From contig CM074858.1 of assembly GCA_037501455.1 (NCBI GenBank), positions 48,295,001 through 48,359,000 on the forward strand: a stretch of 64,000 nt of DNA, in the 5' to 3' direction. This document shows positions 10,835 to 22,900 of this stretch, piece by piece. Within the stretch, counting starts at the first letter, position 1; each line of letters begins with the position of its first letter. Under the pieces are notes generated by a model. It saw only the letters and a program-made list of their open reading frames with translations, was not told the origin of the DNA and ran no database searches. Source of the stretch: Lantana camara (Eukaryota; Streptophyta; Magnoliopsida; Lamiales; Verbenaceae). Both the position numbers and the translations under genes were made by a program.

Positions 10835-13754
10835 AACAAGTTATTAGACGCTGGGTATATCACTCCGGCAAAGTACGTCGATTGGCTCTACAGTGTCCTC
10901 TTGGTCGCTAAGACTGGGGGAAAGTGGCGAATGTGCAACGACTTTACTGATTTGAACAAGGCCTGCCCCAAAGACCCTTACCCTCTCCCACACATTGATC
11001 AGTTGGTTGACTCCACTGCAGGGTGTGAACTCTTGAGCATGATGGACGCCTTCCAGGGTTACTATCAAATCTTTATGGCTCAAGAAGACAAGAAGAAGAC
11101 CGCTTTTATCGTGGTCAAGGGGATCTACTGGTTTGAAGTCATGCCCTTCAGATTGAAAAATGTAGGAGCAACTTATCAGAGGTTGGTCAACAAAGTCTTC
11201 GCAGACGAAATAGGCAAAACAATGGAAGTGTATGTCGACGACATGATCTTCCAGAGCGAAAGGGCGGAGATGCAGTTGACGGATTTGGGTCGGACTTTCA
11301 GCCTGCTGCGCAAATACAGGATGAAGTTAAATCCCAACAAATGCTCCTTCGGTTTAGAAGGAGGGAAGTTCCTGGGCTACATCGTCAGCCAACGAGGAAT
11401 CGAAGCCAACCCAGAGAAGATCCTAGCATTGAAAAGCATCAACAGGCCCCATACCGTCAGAGACGTCCAACGTTTCATCGGTCGGATCATTTCTCTAAAT
11501 AGGTTCATCTCTCGCTCCTCTGAGAAAAATCTTCCATTCTTTAAGATTTTGTGCAATATTAAAAAGTTTGAATGGACTGACGAATGTGATGAGGCCTTCT
11601 AAAGGCTCAAAGAGTATCTTGCTTCCCCCCCTCTGCTTGCCAAACCTATTGCAGGGGAAACCATGTACCTTTATCTTGCGGTCGCAGAGGAGGTTGTGAG
11701 CTCCGTGCTAGTGGCTTTGCGTGAAAGGAAACACATGCTGGTGTACTATGTGAGCAAAATACTACACGGTGCAGAAGTACACTATTTGGAGATCGAGAAG
11801 TTTGCATTGGCCTTAGTGCATTCTTCTAGGAAGTTAAGGCCCTATTTCCAATCTCACTCCATAGTCGTCCTCACGGATCAAGGCTTGCGCCAGGTCTTGG
11901 AAAAGCCAGAAGCATCCGGAAGAATTGTGAAATGGGCTATTGAGCTAAGCCAGTTTGATATCAGCTACCAACCCAGAGCCACGTATCAAGCCCAGATTCT
12001 TGCAGACTTCATCATTGAGAAGAACGACCCAAGCAAGCAAACTCCGCGCTCGGTGCTGTGGACCATGTCGGTCGATGGCTCCTCAACCTCTCAAGGAGGG
12101 GGTGCGGGGATATCCCTTATGAGTACGGGAAGCCAGGCGCTTGATTTCGCCATCTCCCTAGATTTCCCAGCCACCAACAACGAAGCAGAATACGAGGCGC
12201 TCATTGCTGGCCTCAAAATCGCAAGGGAACACGGGATCGAAAGAATCTCCGTAACAATAGACTCGCAATTGGTGGCGAGCCAGTTTCAAGGCTCCTGTGA
12301 AGCACGTGAAGAGACAATGATCAAGTATCTCGCCAAGGTCAAATCCCTGGCATCCGAATTTAAAGAATTCACGCTGCAGCAAGTCCCTAGAGAAGAAAAC
12401 ACGTGTGCGGACGCTTTGTCCAAATTTGTGAACGGAATGAGGGGCTCCAAGGATCAGAATATCACCTACTTGTCAAGCAAGGGATGGGTGATAGATGGCA
12501 AGGCAGAGCTGATATACTCCATCGACCCAGCCGAGCCATGCTGGGTCGACGAATTCATACTTTACCTCAGAGATGGAGTGCTGCCCGACGACCGAAATGC
12601 CACAAGACGCCTCAAATACAAAGCTGCAGGTTACTCCTTAGATTCAGAAGGGAGATTATACAAGAGAGCGTACATGGGGCCAACAAAGCGGTGCCTCCGT
12701 CCCTCGCAAGCCCTAGATGGTTTGGAGGAAATCCACAGTGGACAATGTAGAAATCACGCGGGCGGTCGATCACTAGCCAAGAAAGTTTCTAGAAGTGGGT
12801 TTTACTGGCCCACGCTGAACGAGGACGCTAAGGAATACGCCCGCATATGTGTCAATTGCCAGAAGCATGCCAACATTCCGCACCACCACGGAGATGGTCC
12901 CCGTAGACATTTGTTGGCCCTTTGATCAATGGGGTATCGATATTGTGGGACCCCTACCGCTCGCTACGGGCCAGCGCCAATACCTATTGGTCGTCGTGGA
13001 ATATTTTTCTAAATAGGTCGAAGCCCAGCCTGCTGTAAAGATTACGGATAAAGTTATCCAGAATTTCTTATGGCACAACATCATTTGTAGATTCGGGGTC
13101 CCCAGGATGCTAATTTGCGATAACGGGACTCAATTTCAAAGCGCTAGCACTCGATCCTATTGCTCAGATACGGGAATTAGTCAACGTTTCGCATCTGTTG
13201 GTCATCCTCAAGCAAATGGCCAGGTCGAAGTGATCAATCGCATCATCATCCAGAACCTCCAAACTAGGCTAGAGGCCAAGAAAGGGGCTTGGGTCGACGA
13301 ACTTGATGGGGTCTTATGGGCCTACCGCACCACTCGATGGTTTAACCCCCTTCTCGATGGTTTACGGGTCTGAGGCTATGATCCCCGCAGAGCTTTTACA
13401 CCAAACAGCGAGGGTATCTAACTACCAACTCGCCAGGAACACCGAAGACCGAGCGCATGAGCTCGACACCATTGAAGAAATCCGACAGAAGGGATTCCAA
13501 CGCATGCAACAATATCGATCCACGGTGGCTCGGAGCTATAACAAGGAGTCAAACCTCGCGCCTTTCAAATCGGCGACCTAGTTCTTAAAAAGGTGGAAGT
13601 GACAAGACATGTGGGCAAGTTACAGCCCAACTGGGAAGTCCCATACCGCATTGCTGAGGTGGGGCCCAACAGAGCTTATCACCTGGAGGATTTGGAGGGA
13701 AATACCATCCCCAGATCTTGGAACACACATAACCTCAAGAAGTTTTATGTTTAA
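10835..13754 (+). pseudogene. pol of the Tat element (RT, two RNase H domains, integrase), broken
   Basis: Reverse transcriptase runs from 10835 (NKLLDAGYI) through YVDDM at about 11228-11248. A stop (TAA) at 11600-11602 interrupts it; the same frame continues from 11603 to 12925 with the first RNase H remnant and a second RNase H-like domain (DGSSTSQGG near 12070, NNEAEYEAL near 12178). The integrase zinc-finger region is at about 12730-12870. A frameshift follows near 12900. The integrase core then has GIDIVGP, a TAG at 13014-13016 in place of the usual Trp of FSKWVEA, CDNGTQF near 13112 and NGQVEV near 13220. Further frameshifts lie near 13335 and 13545, and the polyprotein ends at the TAA at 13752. 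Upstream coding is absent, so this is a dead fragment, clearly older than element A. Confidence 0.88.
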
Positions 13755-14321
13755 AAGCTTTTTTGAGTTGTAAGTACCGCTTTGTACTCTTTTCAACCTA
13801 TTCGCAACAATAAAAAGTATCTTCAGTCAATCTGAATGCCTTTTTATTTTCAGTTAATCTGAATGCTTACTGCACCAGTTAATCTGGGATTACGATTTTA
13901 AAAAATAATAATAATAATAATAATAAATCGCATACAGAAAGCGCATTCGATATACTATCAATGCCTTGGGGCGGGGTGCCAACCCCTCCCCGACAAACAT
14001 GAGTCAAAAGAGATCACGTCTCTTTTCGACCCAGTGCTTAGGGATTCAAAATCGCAATTAGGGATTCAAAATGAGAGCTCATGGCGACCAATGATGAAAA
14101 TACGTTTCGAGCCAATACTTGGAAGGAATTTTCTAAAGTCCTGCTCCTTTGAGATATTGCTAGTTGCTATCCTTGTCAACAAAACCAAAAGCTAGATAAC
14201 AACACTTAAACAACACAAAATTAGAAGAAAGCCTTCAATTCTCATTCATAAAAAAAAGGGGTCAGGCCCCGGAGACTTACAAAAGAAATTACAGAATCCA
14301 AATTACAAATTGCTTGCAAAA
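13755..14321. other. Spacer between converging pol and antisense gene
   Basis: No gene seen. It holds three copies of a cagttaatctg-like repeat (13824-13886), an AATAAA near 13799, a TAA microsatellite near 13902-13925, two copies of agggattcaaaat near 14040-14070, and a perfect 8-bp stem AAAAGAGA/TCTCTTTT with a 5-base loop at 14006-14026. The spacer separates two genes that converge, so it must contain both 3' ends. Confidence 0.6.
14006..14026. other. Stem-loop between converging Tat genes
   Basis: AAAAGAGA at 14006-14013 and TCTCTTTT at 14019-14026 are exact reverse complements around tcacg. Its function is unknown; it could be chance or related to the 3' ends of the two converging transcripts. 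Confidence 0.4.
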
Positions 14322-15362
14322 TCAAGAGTTGGAGCCAGAAGGATCTACAGCTTCAGAGATAGGTTCATTGGTCGGAGCTGGAGGGTGAGGCTCGTCAATG
14401 AGGGGAGCTTCTTCAGTGGCAGGAGGAAGAGTTACCAACGGAGGGATTGCTAAGGTAGGGCCGCTTGGGTTTGTGTTTGATAGGTCATCATCCTTCGACC
14501 CGCTACTAGAAGGGACGTAGGCGGCTATCAAGGTTTCTTTGGCCTTTTCCAGGTCCACAGGCCCCGATAACTCCACTTCTGCCGCAAGGTGCTTGTCAAG
14601 ATAGGATTCTGCCCACTCCACGGCCCAGCCATAGGGCACTTGGCTCTAGTCCGGTTCCTTATCATCCCCCTCGTCGTCCGCCTCCTCCTGAATCGCCCCC
14701 TCCTCAAAAGCGACACGGGCCATGAATTCTTCTGGCAGAGTCTTGGGAATGTATCCGTTGGCGGCGTTAAGTTTCCACGGGTCGTTGAGAAGATCAAAGG
14801 GGATTGGGTGATGGAGATGGATCTGGGACAAGGCCCTCATAAACCCTGTCTCTATATCGGACACCCCCAGAGTGTCGGAGACGGTGTCAAACACCTTGGA
14901 TTGAAAAAACTCTGCCACCGCACTGTCTTTTATCTGCGGCACCAGTTTCTCAACGGTCCAGAAGGTCGTCTTGGTCCCGTCTCTTTGCCCCTCAAGGAAA
15001 CCATCCTTCCACCCATCCTGCTTGCCTTTGGCGTACGCGGCTTCAGTTTTCTTCTCCGCCGCATCAAGCAAACTCTGCCGTTTGGCGACCCCAGTCTGTA
15101 GCTCCTCATTTGCCGCCTTGAGCTCCTCCAGCTCTTTCTCTAAGGCAGACCTCTCCTTGAGGGAATCCTTCACAACCTTGTCCATCTTGTCCAATTTCGT
15201 CGTGTATGCCTTCCGGGCATCTTCCAACTCCTTGGACAGCCTCGCTGCCACATCTTTCCAGCTCTTTTCTTGCAATACCTCAGCCCTCTCCGCCAGCAGC
15301 TTACGGCGGGCCACATAGGCTAACTCCAGTCGCATGGCAGACTGGTACTCCCTCACGGTCAA

Positions 15363-15442
15363 CTGAAAGGAAAAATAGGAAGGGAATTAAAAGGGAAAGT
15401 TCGGAAAAATCGAGCCAAAAGATGTAAAGCGAAAGCCCTTAC
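15363..15442 (-). other. Putative intron 2 of the antisense gene (80 bp)
   Basis: GCG|GTAAGGG opens it and a pyrimidine-rich TTCCTTTCAG| closes it. Joining the flanks keeps a coherent frame (...LLNA then LTVREYQ...). Confidence 0.65.
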
Positions 15443-16238
15443 CGCGTTCAACAAAGCGATTTTGTTGTAAGAAAGCATCGCGTTGCTCTCTTTGGCCAGC
15501 CTTGGTGGTCTGCGGCGGTTTGCAAAGAGTAATAGGTGGCCCCCACCACATCCTAATCGACCACCCCGGTTGCAACCCTCATCTCCGTCCCATCTGCCTT
15601 GAACTCCGAGACATTAAAGGGATACTTGGGCCCCTCAAAGGTGGGGACATTGATGATTCTTTCATAATCCCCCCGCAGCATGGTAAAGCCGGAGGAAGTT
15701 CCGGGCCGGAGAGTAGGGATAACCCATCCGCCGGCTGGCTGGATAACAGTCCTCTCTTGCCTTGAAGCTTTTGTGGGAGCCCCATCCTCCGGGTCATCCC
15801 TGTCCTTCCTCTTCTGTGAATGCTTGCCTTTTGGCACTTCCAAAGGGAACGACCCAGAGTTAGTCTCTGAGTCCGCTTCCGGCCGCCCTGTTGACGTAAC
15901 CACTTTGCCCTTATGTTTCGGAGGGCGGGCAGCCCTATCTTCCGGAACCTGAGCAGGGGCGTCTGCCTCTGGTGGAACCTAGGCAGCCCCTTGAGCATCC
16001 TTTTCCATCCCCGCCGTGGGGACATGGGCATCCTCCCACCTTTGCCCGGCTGCTTTCTCCACGGCGGCGATCTTCACAAAAGAGTCAGCTTCAGTCAGGC
16101 CCTCCGCCTGGGCTATCTCTTGGATAGAGGGAAGTGGACCCACCGCTTTCCCCTCAGCAATTTTCTTGGCCTCCTCGGCCTGCTTCTTCTTCAGAAGGCG
16201 ATCCAAAGCTTTGGCTCGTCCACTCGCCATTATCGACC

Positions 16239-16354
16239 CTGAACAAAGAAAGAAAATGGGGTCAACAGAAGAAATAAAGCATGAAACGGAAAAGAAAAAG
16301 TTGAAGTTAGGGACGGAAACGTGCTTGGCCTAAGGGGATTGAGGGTGTAGTTAC
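16239..16354 (-). other. Putative intron 1 of the antisense gene (116 bp)
   Basis: ATGG|GTAACT opens it and TTCTTTGTTCAG| closes it. Joining the flanks continues the frame from DFRMG into SIMASGRAK. Confidence 0.6.
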
Positions 16355-17494
16355 CCATTCTGAAATCAATGTGTCTCTTGGTACCCGGAGCCAACCCAAG
16401 GTTTATCAGCAGGTGTGTGTTTGTGAAAATCCCCGTCTCTAGCGGGTGCACCTCTCTAAGAGCAGCCAGCAAGGTGTTGGGCCAACGCACCGGCCCTCTT
16501 TCCAATCGGACTTGGGCAACATCGTTCCAGGAGGTGTGCTCTAGCCCTTTCCACCTACCTTTATACTTCAGGAAGACAAATTTCTTCTTCCAGTCCACTT
16601 CATGGGAAGTTTTCTCTGTGTCGAAGATCTTGTTCCCCGACCGAGATTAGAGCTTCACGAACCCCCTCCTGTTAGGGGAAGCCGCTGAATCAACGGAAGC
16701 CACGAATAACTCAGCAAAGTGTTCCACGCACTCTACCTGACCCAAGATCTTCATCAGTGTCCTGAAAGCCGTTATCATTGCGTGCTCATTCGGAAGCAGT
16801 TGAATGGGGCTGATTTGAAGATGATTGAACAGTGCGACTTGGAAGGGCGATAGGGGAAGCCTGAACCCCTATTCAATCACCTGCAGGGACATGGTGATGC
16901 ATCCCTCCGGCGGTGCTCCCATGTGCTCGTCAGGGTTGGGGGTATAGACCTTACAGTCTGTGCCCAAATCCCTCCACCTAGTCAATCTTTTCAAGGCTGT
17001 TGTCCTCTCCGACGCAAATACTTCAGCCCTAAATTCATGATAGTACTTTGGGTATTTCTGTTGCCCTTTCTTCTTTTTCCCCTTTGGAGGCCCTGGCTCA
17101 ACACCTGAAGCAAAGGCATCCCCCCCCCCCCCCCCCGACCGCGAGATTCCTCCTCCAAGGACATTTCTTCTATCTCTGCAGCCGTGTCCTCCACGACCTC
17201 TTCATCAATCCTGCTTTCCCCTCTGCCGCCACCCAATGATGCGGATTCCGCTTCCATGGAGTGCTCACTCTCGGCCGGTTCCCCCAAAATTGGCCCAGTG
17301 GCCTCCTCCGCTGTTTCCCTAAAATACATCGTCAGGGTGGGATCTTCCCACCTCTGTCTCCCAGGGCGTTTGACCCCTATACACTCAACGGACACCTCCG
17401 GGTCTGAGGGGATGTCCTTTGGCCCATAATCCCTCGCCTGTTTGCCCTTGGGTTGGCTCCCAGCGGGCACGGTAACGTTCCTCTTGGGGGCCAT

Positions 17495-18015
17495 TTCTAG
17501 TGTGTGGATGAGAAAGGAAGAAAGGAGATGCCTGGGTTGAAGGGGCGTGCCTTAAGATTAGGCTGGGGACGCTCTGCGGAAGTGCAGTTTTTAGCAAAGT
17601 ATGCTGAAGGCAAAAGACTCTTCAATTTAGGGTTTACTCCTGTGAATAGCGTGAAAAGGGGAAAAAACCGCCGAAGTCCCCAATTTATAGCAACAATTAT
17701 CACTGAGCGAGATTAATTAGCTCCACGTGTCGTCCGATTAGCCCACTTGGAGAAGAACGTGGCCTGTCACCCAACGACGGCTACTTGTAACCGTTCCCTC
17801 AAAATTCACTCTAAACCCCAAATTTCAAAAAGCGTAATCATTACACTGACAAAGGGAAAACCTAGCATTTCCTGCCCAAGGGGATATAGCTGGCGTGCGC
17901 ACGTGACGGTCACGGCTCATCCGAGCTACATAGGCAGTCTATGCACTAGATGACTTGGCCGCGTGGCAGTCTATGCCATGTCAATGCTTCACAACTGAGC
18001 TACATAGGCAGTCCT
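17495..18015 (+). other. 3' non-coding part of the Tat element, probably including LTR start
   Basis: No coding sequence seen. It should contain the promoter of the antisense gene and the start of the 3' LTR, but I could not fix the LTR boundary. A 17-bp direct repeat (gagctacataggcagtc) lies at 17923-17939 and 17997-18013. The copia element begins at 18016. Confidence 0.5.
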
Positions 18016-18403
18016 TGTTGGAAAACAAGAATCAGAAAGCAGCAGAAATTTAAAAATTTTCCAACAAAAGGATCTTGGACTCGCAATCGTGTATCCAAAT
18101 TCGTAGAGATTAGGAACTTACTTTTCTAAAATCTTTCTTGAAGCGTTTCAAGCCACCCAAGAACGCTCTTCTCGCGGCTTGATCCCCTCTCCTTGGTAAA
18201 GCTCGAATCTTCAAAACTTCTAACTTGAAGCTCTCTAGAGATAGTCCACCAACTTGACTACAATCTAACTAGTAAGGATGCTAGTTCTCTAGTTAGTGTT
18301 TAGGCATAACCTAGGGTTTATTTTATCTTGGAGAAAGGATGGTGTTCAACACATGAACCAAAAGAAGATCATCAATTACTCTTAAGGGAAGCTCGAGCTC
18401 CCC

Positions 18404-18413
18404 TATATATAAT
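18404..18413 (-). promoter_or_regulatory. TATA box of the copia LTR
   Basis: Minus strand reads ttatatatag. Equivalent boxes are at 26501-26508 and 50389-50395 in the other two copies. An imperfect GGGGAG...CTCCCC inverted repeat lies within a few bases of it in all three. Confidence 0.6.
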
Positions 18414-18738
18414 TGGGAGGGGTGGCTGAAAATCCTAGTCCTTATGGGCTAGGGTTTTGGTCCCTCTCTCCTATTACTTGATCATCAAGTAATTTTGACT
18501 TTGACTTTGAATTCAAATTCAAATCAACTTTTAAGAGAGCTAAAATATCCAAACCCTTTTGGATATTATTATACTTTATTTATTAATAAATAAATAACTT
18601 ATTTATCTAATTAATTAATTCGTAATTAATTAACTAGATTATTTTTCTCCAAAATAAGACTTTCTTTTTAATTCAAAATTAAACCAAAGTCTATTAAATA
18701 ATCAATCACATTAATTATTTAATACATAAATAATTATA

Positions 18739-18807
18739 CACGTGTGGCACACGTGTCCCAAGGACACGTGTCCAGTCACGTGACCCACACGTGTGGTTTC
18801 ACACGTG
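18739..18807. promoter_or_regulatory. Cluster of six CACGTG G-boxes in the copia LTR
   Basis: CACGTG occurs at 18739, 18750, 18765, 18777, 18788 and 18802. Relative to minus-strand transcription the cluster is roughly 330 bp upstream of the TATA box. The solo copy keeps five and the right LTR keeps three. G-boxes are known binding sites for plant bZIP and bHLH factors; activity here is inferred. Confidence 0.65.
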
Positions 18808-19956
18808 TGGAACCCTCTAGGCCCGATTAACTCGTTTAATCATTTCAAAGCCCCAACTCATGTAACCAAGTTGTTGTGTGTGACCCTCTAGGTTCTCAAT
18901 TTAATTAGCAGTGACCCTAATTAATTAATTCACTAATTAATTAATCAGTCCACAGATTAAACGACCATAGTCTAGCAACAGGTGTTTAACCCCTAGCTGA
19001 ATTGGAATATTCGGATTCGACAGAACCTTTAAGTCATTGATTCATTGTGATATACAATCCTCCTACTTACTATCTCTCAACCATGATCTAGGGTAAGGGA
19101 ATAATCAGAACCCTAATAATCCGGTCTTAAAGCTAAATGCATTTTATATCTATTTGATCTGAATCCAAGAAACCCTTTTCTTGATATCTTGATCTACTGC
19201 CTTGGCCAAGGACTCCATATGGCATATGAATGACTTACACAATAAGAGATCACCTTGCAAATGCAAGTGTAGGTCCTTTCTTGATTCTCATTCACTTTCA
19301 TGAATCACTTGTGCAGCCCCAGCATAAGCCTTGAATCAGTTGTCTAAGGCGACACCCTTTAAAGCTTATACCTAACACTACAGAGTTAACTCATAAAGTG
19401 ACGCGGAGCCTCAAGTCTAAGGATCAATTAATCACATCAATAACTCGTGAGATATTTCCTAATCTGGAAGTTCCCATTTCCTGAAATAGAAACTTCCTTT
19501 CCCATTTAGGAATGTTCTCACACGGGGCACCTCAGTGAACTTACTTATGAAAGTAAGCACCCTCATGTATCACGCACGTATCAACTATACACTTTGCACC
19601 TCCATGAAACAAGATGGTCCTTCTTAAGGGTGTGATCCCACAAGCAAGCCTTAGAGGAGTCAGGTTGACACTCCCACTGTCGGTAGGACTCATCGGCTTG
19701 GAGTATTTTACTAATCATGACTTATGTGATATAGGGCTCGTTTCATGAACCATTTCACCTAAATGGTAGAGTCTTAAAGTCATCAGGATTAGGGGAGTTC
19801 TCATACATGCATAGATAAAGTAAACGCATACCAAACAAGAGCATATAAAGAAGTGTTGCCTCAATTCGTTATTTCATTCAAAGATTGTCTGTGATTACAA
19901 TAAGGAAAAGTACAAAGTGGATATACAATCGGCTTTCTAGGGAACTATTCCTAACA

Positions 19957-19967
19957 ATCTCCCACTT
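19957..19967 (-). other. Polypurine tract of the copia element
   Basis: Minus strand reads aagtgggagat directly before TGTTAGG of the 3' LTR. Confidence 0.85.
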
Positions 19968-19972
19968 GCCCG

Positions 19973-22900
19973 TCAAAGCCATTCTAAAGCTACTCTAAGT
20001 CCCATCTTCTGAAGATGACCTTGGAAAGCTTCTCGACTAAGGGGTTTAATAAATGGATCTGCCACATTCTCTGCTGATGTGACCCTCTCAATTAGCACAT
20101 CTCCTGTTTTGATAATATCACGGATTAGGTGATACTGCCTCATAATGTGCTTGGTTCGTTGGTGAGATCTTGGTTCTCTTGCTTGAGCAACCGCCCCAGT
20201 GTTGTCACAAAACACAGTAATGGGGTCTTTCATGCTAGGAACAACATTCAGCTCTTGAATGAAGTTTCTAATCCAAACACCTTCCTTAGCTGCATCATTT
20301 GCAGCTAAGTATTCGGCCTCAGTGGTCGAATCTGCAGTGGTCGTTTGCTTGGAACTCTTCCAACTCACTGCTCCGCCGTTTAGGCAGAAAATGTATCCTG
20401 ACATTAACTTAAAATCATCTAAGTCAGATGGAAAGCTTGCATTGTTGTATCCTTTGACAGTAAGATCTTTCTGACCTCCGTAAACTAAGAATAAATCTTT
20501 AGTACTTTTCAAGTACTTAATAATATTCTTCACGACAGCCCAGTGACCATCTCCAGGGTCAGATTGGAAATGACTTGTAACACTAAGTGCATAAGCCACA
20601 TCCGGTCGAGTATATAACATTGCATACATTATGCTACCTATTGCTGATGCATAAGGTGTGTGAGTCATTCTTTCCTTCTCAAGGTTAGTCTTAGGACACA
20701 TCTTCTTAGAAAGACATGTTCCTACACTCATAGGAAGGTTTTTAACCTTTGCTGACTCCATATTAAATCTCTTCAATACTTTGTCAATGTACATCGACTG
20801 TGATAATCCTATTAACCTTCTAGATCTATCTCCATAGATTTTAATTCCAAGGATATAGGACGCATCACCAAGATCTTTCATCTCGAATTGGTTCGATAAC
20901 CATAACTTAGTTACTTTCATGTCATCCTTCGAATTCCCAATAAGAAGAATGTCATCAACATAAAGTACTAAGAATTGCACTGAGGTCTCCAATTCCTTTC
21001 TCTACACACAAGATTTATTCGAAATTTGAATGAAGCCAAACGTTTTTACCGATTCATCAAATCGAATGTTCCAATTCCTAGAAGCCTGTTTCAATCCATA
21101 GATTGATCTTTGGAGTTTGCAAACCTTTTGCTCACTCACACTGAATGTGAAACCTATGGGTTGATCCATATAAATGTCTTTATCAATGTCTCCATTGAGA
21201 AAGGCAGTTTTCACATCCATTTGCCATATCTCATAGTCATAATATGCAGCAATGGCAAACATGATCCGAATAGACTTTTGCATTGTAACTGGTGAAAAGG
21301 TTTCATCAAAGTCCACGCCGGGTCTTTGAGTGAATGATTTTGCAACCAGTCTTGCTTTATAGGCTGCAATGCTTCCATCAACTCCAAGCTTTCTCTTAAA
21401 GATCCATTTGTAACCTATGGGTTTGGCCCCATCAGCCACATCTACCAAGGTCCAAACTTGGTTGGAGTTTATGGAATCCATTTCGGATTTCATGGCTTCT
21501 TTCCACTGTTCAGAGTCAGAATCTGAAAGCGCTTCCTCATATGTTAAAGGATCATTATCCTTTTGAGAGATCTCATGGAAAAATCCATACCATCTCTCCG
21601 GCTGTCTAGGAGTACGTTCAGAATGCCTTAGAGGAGGATTTGGGTGTGTATCGAAATTCGTGATTGGTTGCGGTTGGTCAGAAGACGACGTCTCTTCTGT
21701 GGGTGGCGTGGGGTCACTTTGTACTTCTTCTAATTCTATGATCTTGCCTTTCTTTTCTTTAAGGAACGGTTCCTCAAGAAAAGTAGCATTTCTGGAAACA
21801 AACACCTTTTGCTCAGATTAGTCATAGAAGTAGTATCCTATGGATTCCTTAGGATAACCTACAAAGTAGCATAAGTTAGAACGAGGTTCTAACTTATCTC
21901 CCACTATCCTCTTCACGTAAGCAGGACAACCCCAAACTCTTAAGTAAGAATAACTAGGGATTTTTCCATGCCACATTTCATAAGGCGTTTTAGGGACTGA
22001 CTTAGAGGGAACTAGATTCAAAATCTTTGCTGCACTTTCTAGGGCATAACCCCAGAAAGAAGGTGGTAAGTCAGTGAAACTCATCATGGAACGAACTATA
22101 TCAAGTAGAGTTCGATTTCTTCTCTCAGAAACTCCATTAAGCTGAGGAGTTCCCGGAGGAGCCCACTGAGAGATAATCCCATTATCTTTGAGATGATTAA
22201 GGAATTCTTCACTAAGATACTCGCCTCCTCGATCAGATCGAAGTGCTTTGATCTTGCGACCAGTTTGGTTCTTAACCTCCTTTTGAAATTCTAGGAATTC
22301 CTCAAAAGCTTCAGATTTATACTTCATTAAGTATACATAACCATATCGACTAAAGTCATCGGTAAAGGTTATGAAATACTGATGATTGTTTCTAGTGCTT
22401 AGACTAAGAGGTCCACAAACATCAGAATGGATCAAATCCAAAACCTTAGTTGCACGTTCCACAGTTCCTTTAAAAGGAACTTTGGACATTTTTCCTTTGA
22501 GACAGGATTCGCAAGATGTTAACTCTTTGAGATCATTTTCAGAGAATGATCCTAAAGTGTTTATCTTGCTAATTCTGTTCTTGGAAATGTGTCCTAATCT
22601 AGCGTGCCATAAGGGAGCTGAAACTTTGTCATCTCTCTTACGTTTAGTTTCTCGTTGTATATTCATAATATTGATATTTTGAGTTAGATAAAGTCCATTA
22701 CTTAGAGTACCGATGTGAACGGAAGAGTTGTTCCGTTTGATAAAGTATTTACCATTCTTAATATAAGTTTCATAACCTTCACAATCTAAAATTGGAACTG
22801 AAATTATATTACGAATAATGCTCGGTACATAAAGGACTTTATTTAAAACTAACTCAAAACTTCCTAAATCTAATCTAATTGTGCCTAAAGCCCGAGCTTC

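Larger units (their letters stand above)
14322..17494 (-). pseudogene. Antisense accessory ORF of the Tat element, three exons
   Basis: Three stretches on the minus strand join in frame if two introns are removed: exon 1 16355-17494, exon 2 15443-16238, exon 3 14322-15362, about 990 codons. Exon 1 starts MAPKRNV, is acidic and low-complexity around a run of 17 C/G bases (17120-17136), and then has a pattern like FRLPLSPF...QLLPNEHAMITAF. That resembles the plant family called putative gypsy type transposon (Pfam Transposase_28), by eye only. Exon 2 is lysine-rich and charged. Exon 3 has a heptad-like coiled coil (RLSKELEDARKAY...). Breaks are stops near 16865 and 16647, a TAG at 15979, a frameshift near 15500-15530 and a TAG at 14646. 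The function of such antisense proteins in Tat elements is not known. A promoter must lie between 17495 and the LTR. Confidence 0.7.
10834..18015 (+). mobile_element. Tat-lineage Ty3-gypsy element, 3' part
   Basis: The segment starts inside reverse transcriptase, at the insertion site of the preceding LTR. It continues through RNase H, a second RNase H-like domain and integrase, then an antisense accessory gene and 3' non-coding sequence. A second RNase H in pol and an antisense ORF between pol and the 3' LTR are known features of the Tat lineage (Retand-like elements). The 5' LTR, gag, protease and the start of reverse transcriptase lie left of the window or were displaced. The right side is split by a copia element; the remainder resumes at 28035. 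Confidence 0.85.
18016..19956 (-). repeat. 3' LTR of the copia element (1941 bp)
   Basis: Ends are TGTTGG (18016) and CCTAACA (19956); it is followed by the polypurine tract. It matches 26113-28034 and 50002-51937 throughout. Confidence 0.95.

Noticed and set aside
10834..10838. caaca after the LTR fragment, the same as the target duplication of solo LTR E at 48176-48180
   Set aside because: The left border is not available and a shared pentamer at two sites is easily chance.
17120..17136. Run of 17 C as a biological slippage site
   Set aside because: Long homopolymers are error-prone in sequencing and assembly; length cannot be trusted.
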